Source: Halovenus aranensis
GTDB taxonomy: Archaea > Halobacteriota > Halobacteria > Halobacteriales > Haloarculaceae
Length of the DNA stretch: 64,000 nucleotides
Assembly (NCBI RefSeq): GCF_900100385.1
Contig: NZ_FNFC01000007.1
Span: 62,001-126,000 of the forward strand
Direction: 5' to 3'
This document shows positions 17,863-27,603 of this stretch, in pieces. Position numbers and translations under genes: made by a program. Position 1 is the first letter of the stretch, and each line of letters opens with the position of its first letter. Under the pieces are notes generated by a model, which did not search any database, was not told the DNA's origin, and worked only from the letters and a program-made list of their open reading frames with translations.

Positions 17863-19692
17863 TCAGTCGGCTCTTGGCAACTCGACGACGAAGACAGCGC
17901 CCGTCGGAGCGTTGTCTTCGACACGGATTGTGCCGCCGTAATCTTCGACGAGGGTCCGAACGAGGTACAGCCCGATTCCGGTTCCCTCGCTGTCCAGTCC
18001 TTTCTCACCTTCTCCAAAGATTGCAGTCTTCCGTTCGGCCGTGATACCCGGGCCGTTGTCTGCCACCTCAACGACGGCACTGTCGCTGTATTCGGTCAGC
18101 GACACCGTCACCTCGGGTCTCTCCTTGTCGTTGTGTTGAATGGCGTTTTTCAGGAGATTCGCAAACACCGAGTGGAGCATCTCGTCGGCCCTGACTGTGA
18201 CCGATGGCAGCGAGCCCTCGACAGCGACGGCGGCATCGTCACTACGGAGACGTGCCTCCTCCAGTTCGCTTTCGAGAACGCGCTTGAGGTCTATATCTTC
18301 CCTGTCCCGCTCGCGTTCGAGCATTACATCAGCCATGACCCGCGCGGTTTCCGTCAGATTGGTCGCGTGTTCTGCGTTCGTGATAAGTCGAGTAATGTAT
18401 TCTTGCTGCTCATCGTCAATTTCGGATTCGAGTAACTCTGCGTACAACGTCACCACCTGCAGGTCGTTCCGGATGTCGTGTCGGAGGACCTTGTTGAGAA
18501 GTTTCAGATTGTTTCGCTGTTCTTCGAGTCGGCGCTCGTACTGCTTGCGCTCGGTGATTTCGGTGACAAAGCCTTCGAGCAACTCCGACTCGGAGTCGGC
18601 CGGCGCGGGGACCTTGCGCCCTCGCTCCCACATCCAGCGCTGGTCGCCGTCGGCGGTCTGGATGCGGTATCTCACCTCGAACGGTTCGTCGGCTTCGAGC
18701 GCCTGCGCTACCTCGGCCCGCACCGTCTCTTTGTCGTCGGGATGGGTGAGACTCTCCTCCCACTGTATGTCGCCCGATTCGAGTTGCTCGGCCGTGTAGC
18801 CGGTCAGCGACTCACAGTCGCCGCCCACGAACTCCATCGGCCAGCCTGGCTCGTTCCGACAGCGGTACACCACGCCAGGGAGGTTGCCGATAAGCGTCTG
18901 GAACCGCTGTTTCATCTGCTTTCTGTCTGTGACATCTCGCCCGACCGCCACTGAGCCAGCGAGGGTGCCGTCCCTGTCCGTTATCGGATGTGCATACCAG
19001 GACATAATCCGTTCGGCCCCCTCACGGGTCTGGATTGTCGTCTCGAACTCCTCAACAGGCTCACCGTCGATAATCAAACTGTTCTGTTCGCGTATCTCGG
19101 CTCTGTACTCTTCGTCGGGGTACAGCCGCCGCCAGATATCGTCGCCGCCGACGACCTCTGCTGCCGGGTACCCGCTTATTTCGGCCGCCGCCCGGTTCCA
19201 GGCAGTCACTGCTCCGTCGCGGTCGAGGACTGTTATCCAGACGTTCGCGCTCTCGATAACGGCACCCCAGAACTGAGAGATACTGTGTTCGGTCCACGCG
19301 ACTCGCGGGTGGCCTTCGAGTACCTCCTGTATCCGTCCTCGCAGCCGAACGTATGGATTTTCGGCGGCGTCTTTCCGGATGTATGCGGTGACGTCGTTCG
19401 CAATCGCATCGCTCGCGACGGCTTCGCTCCCGCTGTCGGTGAACAGGACAAACGGGAGCCCGCCGAACTGGTCGCGTACGTCCGCTAACAGCGCCACTCC
19501 GTCTCGGGTCGGGAGGTCGTACTCGCTGACGAGACAGTCGACCGCGCTCTCTTCGACCTGCGTTAGGGCCTGTTCCGGTCGGCGAACCGTCTCGACGGCA
19601 AGGCCGCCCTCGGCGAGTCGCTTTGTCACCCGCTGGCTGTTGTCATCACTTCCCACATAGAGAATCGTCCCCTGTGTTGGCTCCTGAATCAT
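17863..19692 (-). CDS. PAS-domain sensor histidine kinase with degenerate N-terminal receiver
   Basis: 609 residues, soluble. Order: receiver-like domain (8-115), PAS (about 135-250), PAS/PAC (about 258-375), phospho-acceptor helix (LLNKVLRHDIRNDLQVV, His near 400) and HATPase (NLLKNAIQHN, DNGPGI, GTGIGLYLVRTLV). In the receiver the expected acceptor Asp is Glu (VSEYDLPTRDG, Glu57), so phosphorylation there is unlikely; it may be fixed in an active-like state. No adjacent response-regulator gene. The input signal is unknown and probably cytoplasmic. Confidence 0.9.
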   Translation of the reverse strand: MIQEPTQGTILYVGSDDNSQRVTKRLAEGGLAVETVRRPEQALTQVEESAVDCLVSEYDLPTRDGVALLADVRDQFGGLPFVLFTDSGSEAVASDAIANDVTAYIRKDAAENPYVRLRGRIQEVLEGHPRVAWTEHSISQFWGAVIESANVWITVLDRDGAVTAWNRAAAEISGYPAAEVVGGDDIWRRLYPDEEYRAEIREQNSLIIDGEPVEEFETTIQTREGAERIMSWYAHPITDRDGTLAGSVAVGRDVTDRKQMKQRFQTLIGNLPGVVYRCRNEPGWPMEFVGGDCESLTGYTAEQLESGDIQWEESLTHPDDKETVRAEVAQALEADEPFEVRYRIQTADGDQRWMWERGRKVPAPADSESELLEGFVTEITERKQYERRLEEQRNNLKLLNKVLRHDIRNDLQVVTLYAELLESEIDDEQQEYITRLITNAEHATNLTETARVMADVMLERERDREDIDLKRVLESELEEARLRSDDAAVAVEGSLPSVTVRADEMLHSVFANLLKNAIQHNDKERPEVTVSLTEYSDSAVVEVADNGPGITAERKTAIFGEGEKGLDSEGTGIGLYLVRTLVEDYGGTIRVEDNAPTGAVFVVELPRAD

Positions 19693-19780
19693 TTGTTACC
19701 CCTTGCGCGAGAGACCCCCACCGCGCTCTGTTGTAGCCGTAGGCGCTCCGAGAACAATAATTTTCCCTCGCGGCTGCTAC

Positions 19781-20650
19781 CTACAGCTCGCCTTGGAGTT
19801 CGAGGAGCTGGTCGATTCGGCGCTCGGTGGAGGGATGGGTCCGCGCGAGCCGGCCGATGAAGCCCGAGCGAATCGGCAGGATGAAAAACGCGTTCATCTC
19901 GGCCTGTTCGCGGAGGTCGTCCTGTGGGACGCGCTCCATATCCTCGGAGATTGATTGCAGCGCCGAGGCGAGTGCGGCGGGTTCACCGGTCATCTGTGCG
20001 GCCCCGCGGTCGGCCGCGTACTCGCGATACCGTGAGAGCGCCCGGATGAGGAAAAAACTGACAACCCAGACCACGAGCGAGACGAGGATAGCGACCCAGA
20101 TGGGTGCAGCGTTGCGGTCACGGCCGCCGCCGAGCAGCCAGCCCCACCGCACCACGAGAAACGCAATCGAGGCGAAAAACGAGGCGATTGTCATCACGGC
20201 AACGTCGCGGTTCTTGATGTGAGCAAGTTCGTGTGCGAGGACGCCTTCGAGTTCGTCTTGGTCGAGCGTCGAGAGCAGCCCCGTCGTCACACAGATTGTC
20301 GCCGCACTGGGCGACCGACCCGCGGCGAACGCGTTCGGGACATCCGTCTCGGCGACGGCGACTGTCGGCTGTGGAGTGTCGGTCTGCTGTGCGAGCTGTG
20401 TGACCATTCGGTGGAGCTCTGGATACTCCTCGGCCGAGACCTCTCGTGCGCCCATGCTCCGCAGCGCGAGCGCGCCGCTGTAGTAGTACTGGGCGAACGA
20501 AAGCCCTCCGAGTATCATGACGGTAAACAGCAACCCACCGCCAAGCACCTCGACGAGGACGACCGCAAGCGCCAGATACGCCACCAGAAGCAACAGGCTG
20601 ACGAGGACCATCCGTCCTCGCAGCCCCCAATCTGCTTGCAGTTTCATCAC
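19781..20650 (-). CDS. htpX: HtpX-like M48 family membrane metalloprotease
   Basis: 289 residues. Two N-terminal membrane segments (about 14-55), then the gluzincin motif HELAHIKNRD (His-Glu-x-x-His), two more hydrophobic segments (155-205) and the downstream Glu region (REYAADRGAA). This is the HtpX family, which cleaves misfolded membrane proteins at the cytoplasmic face. Length is typical. Confidence 0.92.
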   Translation of the reverse strand: MMKLQADWGLRGRMVLVSLLLLVAYLALAVVLVEVLGGGLLFTVMILGGLSFAQYYYSGALALRSMGAREVSAEEYPELHRMVTQLAQQTDTPQPTVAVAETDVPNAFAAGRSPSAATICVTTGLLSTLDQDELEGVLAHELAHIKNRDVAVMTIASFFASIAFLVVRWGWLLGGGRDRNAAPIWVAILVSLVVWVVSFFLIRALSRYREYAADRGAAQMTGEPAALASALQSISEDMERVPQDDLREQAEMNAFFILPIRSGFIGRLARTHPSTERRIDQLLELQGEL

Positions 20651-20695
20651 CCACTTCTACGGGTACTGCGGCATAAAGCCTCACGCCTCGGGTCG

Positions 20696-21616
20696 CTACG
20701 TGTCGACGGGGGTCGCCGGCTGGAGACGCGTCACCGCAGTCTCTTCGGTGTCCGGAGCGTCGACGCGCTCGGGGTACAGCACCGACCCCAGCAGCTCCAT
20801 CGTCTCGACCAGTCGCGGCCCTGGCCGGTTCACGTAGTGATTGCCGTCTATCGCGTACACCTCGCCCTGCTGGACGGCGGTCAGTTCGTCGTATCCGTCG
20901 CGGTCGGTTACGTCGTCGAGATTCGCCCGCGTCTGGTCGATGCCGAATCCACAGGGGGCAAACAGCAACACCTCGGGGTCGTAGGCCACAATCTCTTCCC
21001 ACTCGCGGGGCCGCGAGGGCGTTCTGGTGTCTGCGAGGCCGTACTCCGCGCCACAGCGCTCGACCATCCCCGGCACCCAGTGGCCGGCGACCATCGGCGG
21101 TTCGAGCCAGTCGAGCATCCCGACTCGTGGTCCCGAGTCCGGTGTCGCCTGCTCGACGCGCTCGATGCGTTCCTCGAAGCGGTCGACCAGTTCTGCCGCC
21201 CGCTTCTGTCGCCCACAGACCTCGCCGAGTCGTTCCATATCGGTCAGCAGGTCGGACAGACTGTGCGGGTCACTCGTCACCACCTCGGCGTCGAGACCGA
21301 GCTCCGAGACCGCCTGGCGAATCCGTGAGTCGTCGACGGCACAGACGTCACAGATGCCCTGAGAGACGACGATATCCGGGTCGAGCTCGGCCAGTAACTC
21401 GCGGTCGATTTCGTAGACGCCACCGTTGTCGGTCGCTTCGAGAACCTGTTCGTTGATATCGGCACTCGACGCGCTGGCGTCGATATGGGTCTCGATGACT
21501 GACGGCAACTCGGCCGCCTCGGGTGGGTAGTCGCACTCGTGTGAGACACCGACTGGCTCGACGCCGAGGGCATACAGCATCTCCGTCGCCGACGGGAGCA
21601 GTGAGACGACGCGCAT
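20696..21616 (-). CDS. BtuF-like cobalamin/iron-siderophore ABC transporter substrate-binding protein
   Basis: 306 residues. The N-terminus RVVSLLPSATEMLYALG and LDPDIVVSQ are the class III (helical-backbone) binding-protein hallmarks, and the C-terminal YAIDGNHYVNRPGPR fits BtuF-like proteins. No signal peptide or lipobox is present from this start. Either it acts in the cytoplasm, as some haloarchaeal corrinoid-associated members may, or its secretion signal is lost. No permease or ATPase gene is adjacent. Confidence 0.78.
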   Translation of the reverse strand: MRVVSLLPSATEMLYALGVEPVGVSHECDYPPEAAELPSVIETHIDASASSADINEQVLEATDNGGVYEIDRELLAELDPDIVVSQGICDVCAVDDSRIRQAVSELGLDAEVVTSDPHSLSDLLTDMERLGEVCGRQKRAAELVDRFEERIERVEQATPDSGPRVGMLDWLEPPMVAGHWVPGMVERCGAEYGLADTRTPSRPREWEEIVAYDPEVLLFAPCGFGIDQTRANLDDVTDRDGYDELTAVQQGEVYAIDGNHYVNRPGPRLVETMELLGSVLYPERVDAPDTEETAVTRLQPATPVDT

Positions 21617-21661
21617 ACCGTGTTATTGGGCCGTATCCTCTTAAGGGCTCGTTCAGACCGG

Positions 21662-22351
21662 CTACCACTGCTGGCTGCTGGAGGCGTGTACGTCGACGTA
21701 GTCGCCGTACAGCAACGACGGCTCGCCTGCCGGATGGTCGAATCCGTTGGCCTGAAACAGCCCGTTGTCCCGACGGTCCCACGACCCCTGTCGGAGCGTC
21801 CAGGTCTCGTGGTCGATATCGGCATACCGGATACTCCCGTCGCTCACCTCAGTGAAATAGCGGTACCGCTCGGTGAGGAAGTGTTCTCGTGTGCCAGGCT
21901 CGGGCTCGAACCGCGCGCTCCCTTCGGCAGGGCCGTACTCTGCGTCGAACTGTGCGGCCCGCGCTCCCGGCGTGGTGCGTCGGCTCTGGAACGTGACCGG
22001 TGGGTCGGCGTCGTAGGTGATGTCTGCCACGTAGTAGGGGAGACGGTTGAACAGCCGTGCTCCGATGACCCCGAGGATGTCGTCGGCATCGAGGTTGAAA
22101 AAGTAGATGCCCGGCGCGCCGTCGCAGGTGACGTAGGTCCGGAGGTTCAACTCGGGCGTCGAGAGGCCCACGGCGGCCGGCAGTCCCGCGGGTCTGATGT
22201 CCTCGATGGCGAAGGGAACCACCGAGAGGTAGGCGTCGCCGTCGAAGGTGTCGACAGCGAGGCGTTCGGGGACGTGCGGTGCGACCAACGCGGGGTCGAC
22301 GGCCCAACTGGCGAAGAAGGTGTCTCGCCACCCCATCTCGAATGCAGGCAT
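21662..22351 (-). CDS. DUF2071 (YqjF-like) family protein
   Basis: 229 residues with family landmarks: MGWRDTFFASWAVDP near the start, VPERLAVDTFDGDAYLSVVPF, and YFFNLDAD with an internal beta-rich barrel-like pattern (acetoacetate-decarboxylase-like fold family). Biochemical function is unknown. It is on the same strand as the BtuF-like gene with a 45-bp gap; a shared transcript is possible. Confidence 0.82.
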   Translation of the reverse strand: MPAFEMGWRDTFFASWAVDPALVAPHVPERLAVDTFDGDAYLSVVPFAIEDIRPAGLPAAVGLSTPELNLRTYVTCDGAPGIYFFNLDADDILGVIGARLFNRLPYYVADITYDADPPVTFQSRRTTPGARAAQFDAEYGPAEGSARFEPEPGTREHFLTERYRYFTEVSDGSIRYADIDHETWTLRQGSWDRRDNGLFQANGFDHPAGEPSLLYGDYVDVHASSSQQW

Positions 22352-22485
22352 TGACGGGAGTTAGTTGTCGAGACAGACAGGGATTGTGGCTACGGTTGTC
22401 GGTGTGACGAACGGCGTCCTGGCCGAAAATCATCTCTACGCCGGGCCACACCTGTCCTGGTAGACGAACTGCAGCAGCGAGATTT

Positions 22486-22497
22486 CTGATATATAAA
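22486..22497 (+). promoter_or_regulatory. TATA-like element before V4R-like paralog B
   Basis: gatatataaatg, a strong AT box in the 205-bp gap, about 60-70 nt before the start codon. It implies a leader of roughly 30-40 nt, unlike the leaderless genes nearby. Confidence 0.45.
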
Positions 22498-22556
22498 TGT
22501 AGGGCATTACTATCCCTGCAACAGTACTACAGTATGTCAGGTCATGCCTCTATTCG

Positions 22557-23084
22557 ATGTCGAATCAAGAAATCAGCGGACAGTTCGTAAGCGCGTTTAT
22601 TGCCAGTGCCGGTGAAGTCTCGCCTGTCTTCGAGCGGAAGGTGCGAGAATATCTGGAGAAAAACGGAATCGAATCGGTCGAGCCGGCTGCATTTTACAGT
22701 CTCGACAAGTTCTCGAAGACGATGCACCAGGTCGAAGACGATGTCGGAACAATGACGACGATGGAGGCAGGCCGAGAGATGATTACGGTCATCGAGGAGC
22801 TGTCAGCAATGTCGTCACTCGAAGAGACAATCGACGTTGGAAAACAGGCACAGCGAGATGCATACAAAAATTTCTCGGCCGAAGACGCCGGACAACTCCG
22901 ACACGAACAACAAGACGACGGGACCGACCGCGTCGCATACTACGGTGGCTGGCGGTATCCCGAGGGATTCACGGAGGGCATCATGAAGGAGTTCGCCGCG
23001 GTGACGAACGGGTACGCAGCATCTGGCGTCGAATCGACAACCCCGCGTCACGACGAAGTTTTCGCGTATCTCTTTCAGGCCTGA
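22557..23084 (+). CDS. V4R-like domain protein, paralog B (Cys-free)
   Basis: 175 residues. The N-terminal half aligns by eye with the gene at 10195-10728 (F-x2-KVR-x2-L-x3-GIESVEPAAFYS...MHQVEDDVGTMT). The C-terminal half lacks the Cys residues present in paralog A. No catalytic motif is seen. Together the two look like a lineage-expanded sensory family; what they sense is unknown. Confidence 0.6.
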   Translation: MSNQEISGQFVSAFIASAGEVSPVFERKVREYLEKNGIESVEPAAFYSLDKFSKTMHQVEDDVGTMTTMEAGREMITVIEELSAMSSLEETIDVGKQAQRDAYKNFSAEDAGQLRHEQQDDGTDRVAYYGGWRYPEGFTEGIMKEFAAVTNGYAASGVESTTPRHDEVFAYLFQA

Positions 23085-23316
23085 TAGTGATTCTTGCGAG
23101 TCGTTACCGCCGTGATAACAGCAGACGAAGTTCACAGGATGTGACACGACGATTCCTGTCACGTGGTCACGAAAATTACCGCAATAATCACTATGAGACA
23201 ACCCTCACGTTGCCGTCGCGCTGTCACCACTTGACAACCTATTTACACTCTCGGTCGAGACACCGCCGTCCGGATTCGGTGTCGAACACCGGCAACCCGC
23301 AGTCACAGGTAGCAAC
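23085..23316. other. Intergenic region, no gene recognised
   Basis: A 232-bp convergent gap between the V4R-like gene and the zinc-ribbon gene. It is less GC-rich than coding DNA. A short frame on the plus strand has poor haloarchaeal composition (Arg/Ser/His-rich) and was not called. No clear hairpin or repeat was seen. Confidence 0.5.
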
Positions 23317-23514
23317 CTATCGTCCGGCTGGCAGCGAGAATCCTGTCTCACAGGCAGGGTAGTTCTCACACCCAAGCAGGAGACCGCCGCGGCGCAACAC
23401 CCGTAACGAACCGTCGCAGTTCGGACAGTTCCACACGCCGTTGAACTCTTCGTGCTGTGACTCTTCGAAGACAGTCGTACATCGCCCCGCGATACCCTGA
23501 ATTGGCTCGGCCAT
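23317..23514 (-). CDS. Topoisomerase-type zinc-ribbon small protein
   Basis: 65 residues with one zinc finger: CPNC then CENYPAC, with GGLLLGCENYPACETGF between. This is the short Cys4 ribbon otherwise found at the C-terminus of type IA topoisomerases. It is stand-alone here. Single-strand DNA binding is a reasonable inference from the fold, not shown. Confidence 0.72.
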   Translation of the reverse strand: MAEPIQGIAGRCTTVFEESQHEEFNGVWNCPNCDGSLRVLRRGGLLLGCENYPACETGFSLPAGR

Positions 23515-23614
23515 ACGGCTGGCGGTGACGTTATCGGATATAAACCTCGGGAGCAGGTTTCGCAGTAGGAGTGGCGGATTCGGGTGGAGGAGGGCTTACT
23601 GGTGAGGAGTCCAG

Positions 23615-23848
23615 TTATTGCTTGTAGTCCCGGCCGACGACGAGGCCGACGAGGTTAGCGCCCAGCAGCGCGGCGAACAGCTGTGGGGCCTGCAACACCG
23701 CGCCGCTGGCGATGAGCGCCAGCAGGACGAACGGGACGAACACCGCCGTCCAGAACCCGATGAACTTTACTGGCAATCCGAGAACTCGCCGTGACGTCGT
23801 CTCGACTCTGTGGCGTGACTGTGACTTGGTTGGGGACGCGTTTGACAT
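23615..23848 (-). CDS. Small two-TM membrane protein (77 aa)
   Basis: From ATG 23848 (MSNASPTKSQSR). A basic N-terminal tail (Arg/Lys in residues 7-22) is followed by two hydrophobic stretches (about 27-46 and 49-68) and a short charged end (GRDYKQ). The positive-inside rule puts the N-terminus in the cytoplasm. A TATA-like ttatatgc lies about 40 nt upstream. Function unknown. Confidence 0.62.
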   Translation of the reverse strand: MSNASPTKSQSRHRVETTSRRVLGLPVKFIGFWTAVFVPFVLLALIASGAVLQAPQLFAALLGANLVGLVVGRDYKQ

Positions 23849-24092
23849 AGTGGGACTCCTCAACTGTACATACAATGGTATCCAGCATATAAGGGGCTGA
23901 ACGCTAGCGCAATTTCGCCCCGTTTTGTCTGTCTCCGTCCGAGTATGCCTCTATTTATTCTTTCACGCGAACGTTTCAATACCTCCTCAAATTTGTTTAG
24001 ATTGTTTACAACAATGCGAAAACTGCTAAACCCGAAAACCCGTTATCTCATCTCGAACGGTCGTCAGACGGAGACATCGTCCGCCGTCGTGC

Positions 24093-26561
24093 TCAGGAGT
24101 CGACGACGCGAACCTCGCGCGTCTCGACAACGGGAGTAAGCGGCAGGTCCGGGAACGAGACACGCACAGCGAAGGTGAGGTCGTCGGCCGTCCCGCCGAA
24201 GACACCGACAGGGAGGCTCGTCTCCCCGAGATAGGCCGCCTTGCTCGTCATTTCTTTGCCGTTGACGGTCACGACCAGCGCTGCGCGCGCGTTTCCCCGT
24301 GTCGTCTCGACGGTCACCTCGCGCATGTCGCGCTTACCTCGCTCGATACGGTCCGGGAACGACCCCCAGTCGATGTCGAGTGCCGGCAGCTCGGTTGCGC
24401 TCTCGTGGACGCGTTCGGCGACGCCGTCGGTCAGCCCGGCGGCCGCGAGTTCGGTCGGGCTCGCCGCGGCTATCTCTGTCGGACTGGTATATCCCGCGGC
24501 GGCCAGCGACGCGGCCCGGCTCGACCCGACGCCGTCTATCGCGGTCAGCCCGACCGCGTCTTCGCTGATGCCGGTCTCGACGCGTGCCTCGATGCGTCGA
24601 ACGAGGTTTGCGGCGTGACCGTCGCCGAGTCGGTCGACGATTGCGCGCAGTGCCGCAAGCAGACGGAGCGCGTTCTGACGAATAATCCAGGCGTCGCTCC
24701 GGAGTTCCGTAGGCGTCGTGCCGTTCATGCCCGCCCGCAGGATGGCGAGTACTTTTCGCGCCCCCGGCGTGAGACTCTCGCCCGTCTTTCCGAGCACGGC
24801 GTCGATGGCGTCTTCCTCGTCGGAGCGGGCGCTGACGCTGTCGAATTCGGTCGCCGTCGCCACCGCGACGAGTACGTCTGTCGTCGTCAGCTCTGTCGAC
24901 TCGGCGAGATCGGCGAACGCTCTGGCGGTTCCGAGATGGAGATAGAACTCGGAGGCGAGCCGGGCCAGTGGGGTCGGCTCGACAGACAGCCCGTCCATCT
25001 CGACGAAGCCGCGGTCGACCAGCCAGGAGAGCGTCTCGCTGACGCGCTCGCGCAGGTCAGAGCCGGTGACGTAGGCGTCGGCTCGCTGGGCGCGGGCGTA
25101 GTAGAACGTGGTTTCGAGCCAGTCCATCGCGTCGTCGATGTCCCTGACGGTGCCGAGCGCGATTTCGGCCGTGAGATGGACCGCCAGATCCGCCGCCGGC
25201 GGCCCCTCGCTGCCCTGTTCGTCGGCGTCGGCGAGCTGTGAGTCGATTGTCTTCCCGTCGTCGAGCAGCTTCCGGTACCGGTCGGACGTCGAGCCGTCAC
25301 AGACGACCCAGGCGTACCCCCTGTCGTCGTAGCCGGGCCGTCCGGCTCGGCCGAGCATCTGGAGGATATCGAGCGGGCTCATCTCGACTTCGCCCTCCAG
25401 TGGGTCGTGATACCGGGTGTCCCGGATGACGACACACCGGGCTGGCAGATTCACGCCCCAGGCGAGCGTCGAAGTCGAGAAGAGGAGCTTGATTTTGCCC
25501 TCGCGGAACCACTCCTCGATACGGTTCCGGTCGCTTCGCGAGAGCCCAGCGTGATGGAAGCCGACGCCGTCGAGTACGGACTTGCGGAGCGTGTTGTCGT
25601 CGAGTTCCTCGGCCGCGGTGTGAAAGTCGTAATCCCCGCGTGCCTCGACCGGAATGTCTCGGGAGGCGAGTTCGTCACGGGCCTTCTCGGCAGCCTGGAC
25701 GGTGTCCTGACGCGAGGAGACGAAGACGAGCGCCTGCCCCTCCTCGCGGATGTGGTCTTCGGCGAGGTCGAGCGCCCGGTAGAGGCGACGGTACTTGTCG
25801 GCGAAGGCGTTCTCGCCGTGGCTGTAGGTCGCCACCCGCGCGTCCAGTGGCACCGGCCGGTACTCGTCGTCGAAGGAGAAACTCGTCTCGTCGGGCGCGT
25901 CAAGCCATGTCGCCACATCGTCGACATTTGGCATCGTCGCCGACAGCGCCACCACCCGCGGGTCACAGAGCCGGCGCAGCCGCGAGATAGTCACTTCGAG
26001 AACACTGCCCCGCTCGTCGGAATCGAGCAGGTGTACCTCGTCGATGATGCAACAATCCACGTCAGTTACGAAGGAGTAGCGCCGCGAGTCGTGTTTTCGC
26101 GTCGCGGAATCCGCTTTCTCGGGTGTCATCACCAGCACGTCGGCCCGCTGTGCCTTCCGGGGGTTCAGGTCGCGCTCGCCGGTGACGACATAGACCGAGT
26201 ATCCCAGCTCCTCGAAACGCTGCCACTCGCGTTCTTTCTCGTCGGTGAGCGCCCGCAGCGGGGCGAGAAAGAGCGCCGTCCCGCCGGCGTCGAGCGTGCG
26301 ACAGATGGCCACCTCGGCGATTGCGGTCTTGCCGCTCGCGGTGGGGGCACTGACGACGACGTTCTCCTCGGTGTCGAGCAGCGCCGGGAGCACCGCCGAC
26401 TGCATGGCGTTGAAGCGCTCGAACGGAAACGCGTCCGCGAAGCCGGGCAGTACCTCCTCGACGGCGATTTCCGTCCTGGTGTCGGCGCTCCGTGTCACAT
26501 GGGGAGAGAGGGGTCCGCGCACATAGGCGTTTCTGTCGACTCGCTGGCTCCCAAATCGCAC
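24093..26561 (-). CDS. Ski2-type DEVH-box helicase with HhH and Sec63-like C-terminus
   Basis: 822 residues from GTG 26561 (a later GTG at 26522 is also possible). Helicase motifs: APTASGKTAIAE (I), TPEKAD (Ib region), DEVHLL (II, DEVH), ALSATMPN (III), FSTSTLAWGVNLPA and MLGRAGRPG (V-VI). After a winged-helix region comes a helix-hairpin-helix (IDGVGSSRAASLAAAGYTS) and a beta-rich end like the Sec63/Brr2 FN3-like domain (AALVVTVNGKEM...DLPLTPVVETREV). It resembles Hel308 relatives but with the extra C-terminal domain. DNA repair or RNA remodelling are both possible. Confidence 0.87.
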   Translation of the reverse strand: MRFGSQRVDRNAYVRGPLSPHVTRSADTRTEIAVEEVLPGFADAFPFERFNAMQSAVLPALLDTEENVVVSAPTASGKTAIAEVAICRTLDAGGTALFLAPLRALTDEKEREWQRFEELGYSVYVVTGERDLNPRKAQRADVLVMTPEKADSATRKHDSRRYSFVTDVDCCIIDEVHLLDSDERGSVLEVTISRLRRLCDPRVVALSATMPNVDDVATWLDAPDETSFSFDDEYRPVPLDARVATYSHGENAFADKYRRLYRALDLAEDHIREEGQALVFVSSRQDTVQAAEKARDELASRDIPVEARGDYDFHTAAEELDDNTLRKSVLDGVGFHHAGLSRSDRNRIEEWFREGKIKLLFSTSTLAWGVNLPARCVVIRDTRYHDPLEGEVEMSPLDILQMLGRAGRPGYDDRGYAWVVCDGSTSDRYRKLLDDGKTIDSQLADADEQGSEGPPAADLAVHLTAEIALGTVRDIDDAMDWLETTFYYARAQRADAYVTGSDLRERVSETLSWLVDRGFVEMDGLSVEPTPLARLASEFYLHLGTARAFADLAESTELTTTDVLVAVATATEFDSVSARSDEEDAIDAVLGKTGESLTPGARKVLAILRAGMNGTTPTELRSDAWIIRQNALRLLAALRAIVDRLGDGHAANLVRRIEARVETGISEDAVGLTAIDGVGSSRAASLAAAGYTSPTEIAAASPTELAAAGLTDGVAERVHESATELPALDIDWGSFPDRIERGKRDMREVTVETTRGNARAALVVTVNGKEMTSKAAYLGETSLPVGVFGGTADDLTFAVRVSFPDLPLTPVVETREVRVVDS

Positions 26562-26631
26562 AGTCTCGTGGCTCTCCCGAAACGATGCCGAGAGCCGCAG
26601 TTTTTAGTCATCACGCGCCAAGACCAAGACA

Positions 26632-27561
26632 ATGAGTAAGGCTCGAAAGCCCGAGTGGCTGAAGATGCGGCCGCCGTCGGGCGAGCGCTTCACCGAAATC
26701 AAACAGACCCTGCGCGACCACGACCTGCATACGGTCTGTGAGGAAGCCTCGTGTCCGAACATGGGCGAGTGCTGGAGCGGCCGGGACGGCCCCGGAACGG
26801 CGACGTTCATGCTCATGGGCGACCGGTGTTCGCGTGGCTGTAACTTCTGTGACGTGAAAACCGGCGGGATGGACCCGCTGGACGAGGACGAACCCGCAAA
26901 CGTCGCCAGCGCCGTCGCCGAAATCGGTCTCGATTACGTCGTGTTGACCTCCGTCGACCGCGACGACCTACCCGACCAGGGGGCGGGACATTTCGCGGAG
27001 ACGATTCGAGAGATCAAAAAACGGGACTCGGATATTCTCGTCGAGGTGCTGATTCCTGACTTCCAGGGGGACGCGGAGCTGGTCGGGAAGATTATCGACG
27101 CCGAACCCGACGTTATCGCCCACAACATCGAGACCGTCGAGCGCCTCCAGTGGCCGGTTCGGGACCGCCGGGCGGGCTACGAGCAGTCACTCGCGGTGCT
27201 CGAACAGGTCGCCGACGAGTCCGACGCCTTCGCCAAGACCTCTATCATGCTCGGCGTCGGCGAGTACCACCACGAGGTCTACCAGACGCTGCGGGACCTG
27301 CGGTCGGCGGGCGTCGACGTTGTCACGCTCGGTCAGTACCTCCAGCCCTCGCGCTCGCACTTGGAGGTCAGCGAGTTCGTCCACCCCGACGTGTTCGACA
27401 CCTGGGAACGGGTCGCCGAGGAGGAGCTGGGCTTTGGCTACTGCGCCAGCGGCCCGATGGTCCGCTCGTCGTACCGTGCCGGCGAGCTGTTTGTCGAGAA
27501 CGTACTCAAAGGCGACGGTGACATCTCCGAGGCGCGCAAGCAGGCGCGCACCGACGCCTGA
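26632..27561 (+). CDS. lipA: Lipoyl synthase
   Basis: 309 residues. The auxiliary [4Fe-4S] site Cys pattern ([13 protein letters not shown]) precedes the radical SAM motif CSRGCNFC, as in all LipA. The enzyme inserts two sulfurs into protein-bound octanoyl groups. The lipoyl acceptor is presumably the E2 gene at 32130 in this window. A TATA-like ttttta about 30 nt upstream (26600-26605) fits a leaderless start. No lipB/lipM ligase gene is seen here. Confidence 0.95.
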   Translation: MSKARKPEWLKMRPPSGERFTEIKQTLRDHDLHTVCEEASCPNMGECWSGRDGPGTATFMLMGDRCSRGCNFCDVKTGGMDPLDEDEPANVASAVAEIGLDYVVLTSVDRDDLPDQGAGHFAETIREIKKRDSDILVEVLIPDFQGDAELVGKIIDAEPDVIAHNIETVERLQWPVRDRRAGYEQSLAVLEQVADESDAFAKTSIMLGVGEYHHEVYQTLRDLRSAGVDVVTLGQYLQPSRSHLEVSEFVHPDVFDTWERVAEEELGFGYCASGPMVRSSYRAGELFVENVLKGDGDISEARKQARTDA

Positions 27562-27603
27562 GCTTCGAAGTCTTTAGTTAGCGGCCAGAAGTACGACCGG
27601 TCA

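Noticed and set aside
25407-26639. 410-codon open frame on the plus strand
   Set aside because: Antisense to the Ski2-type helicase, no motifs, runs into the lipA promoter.
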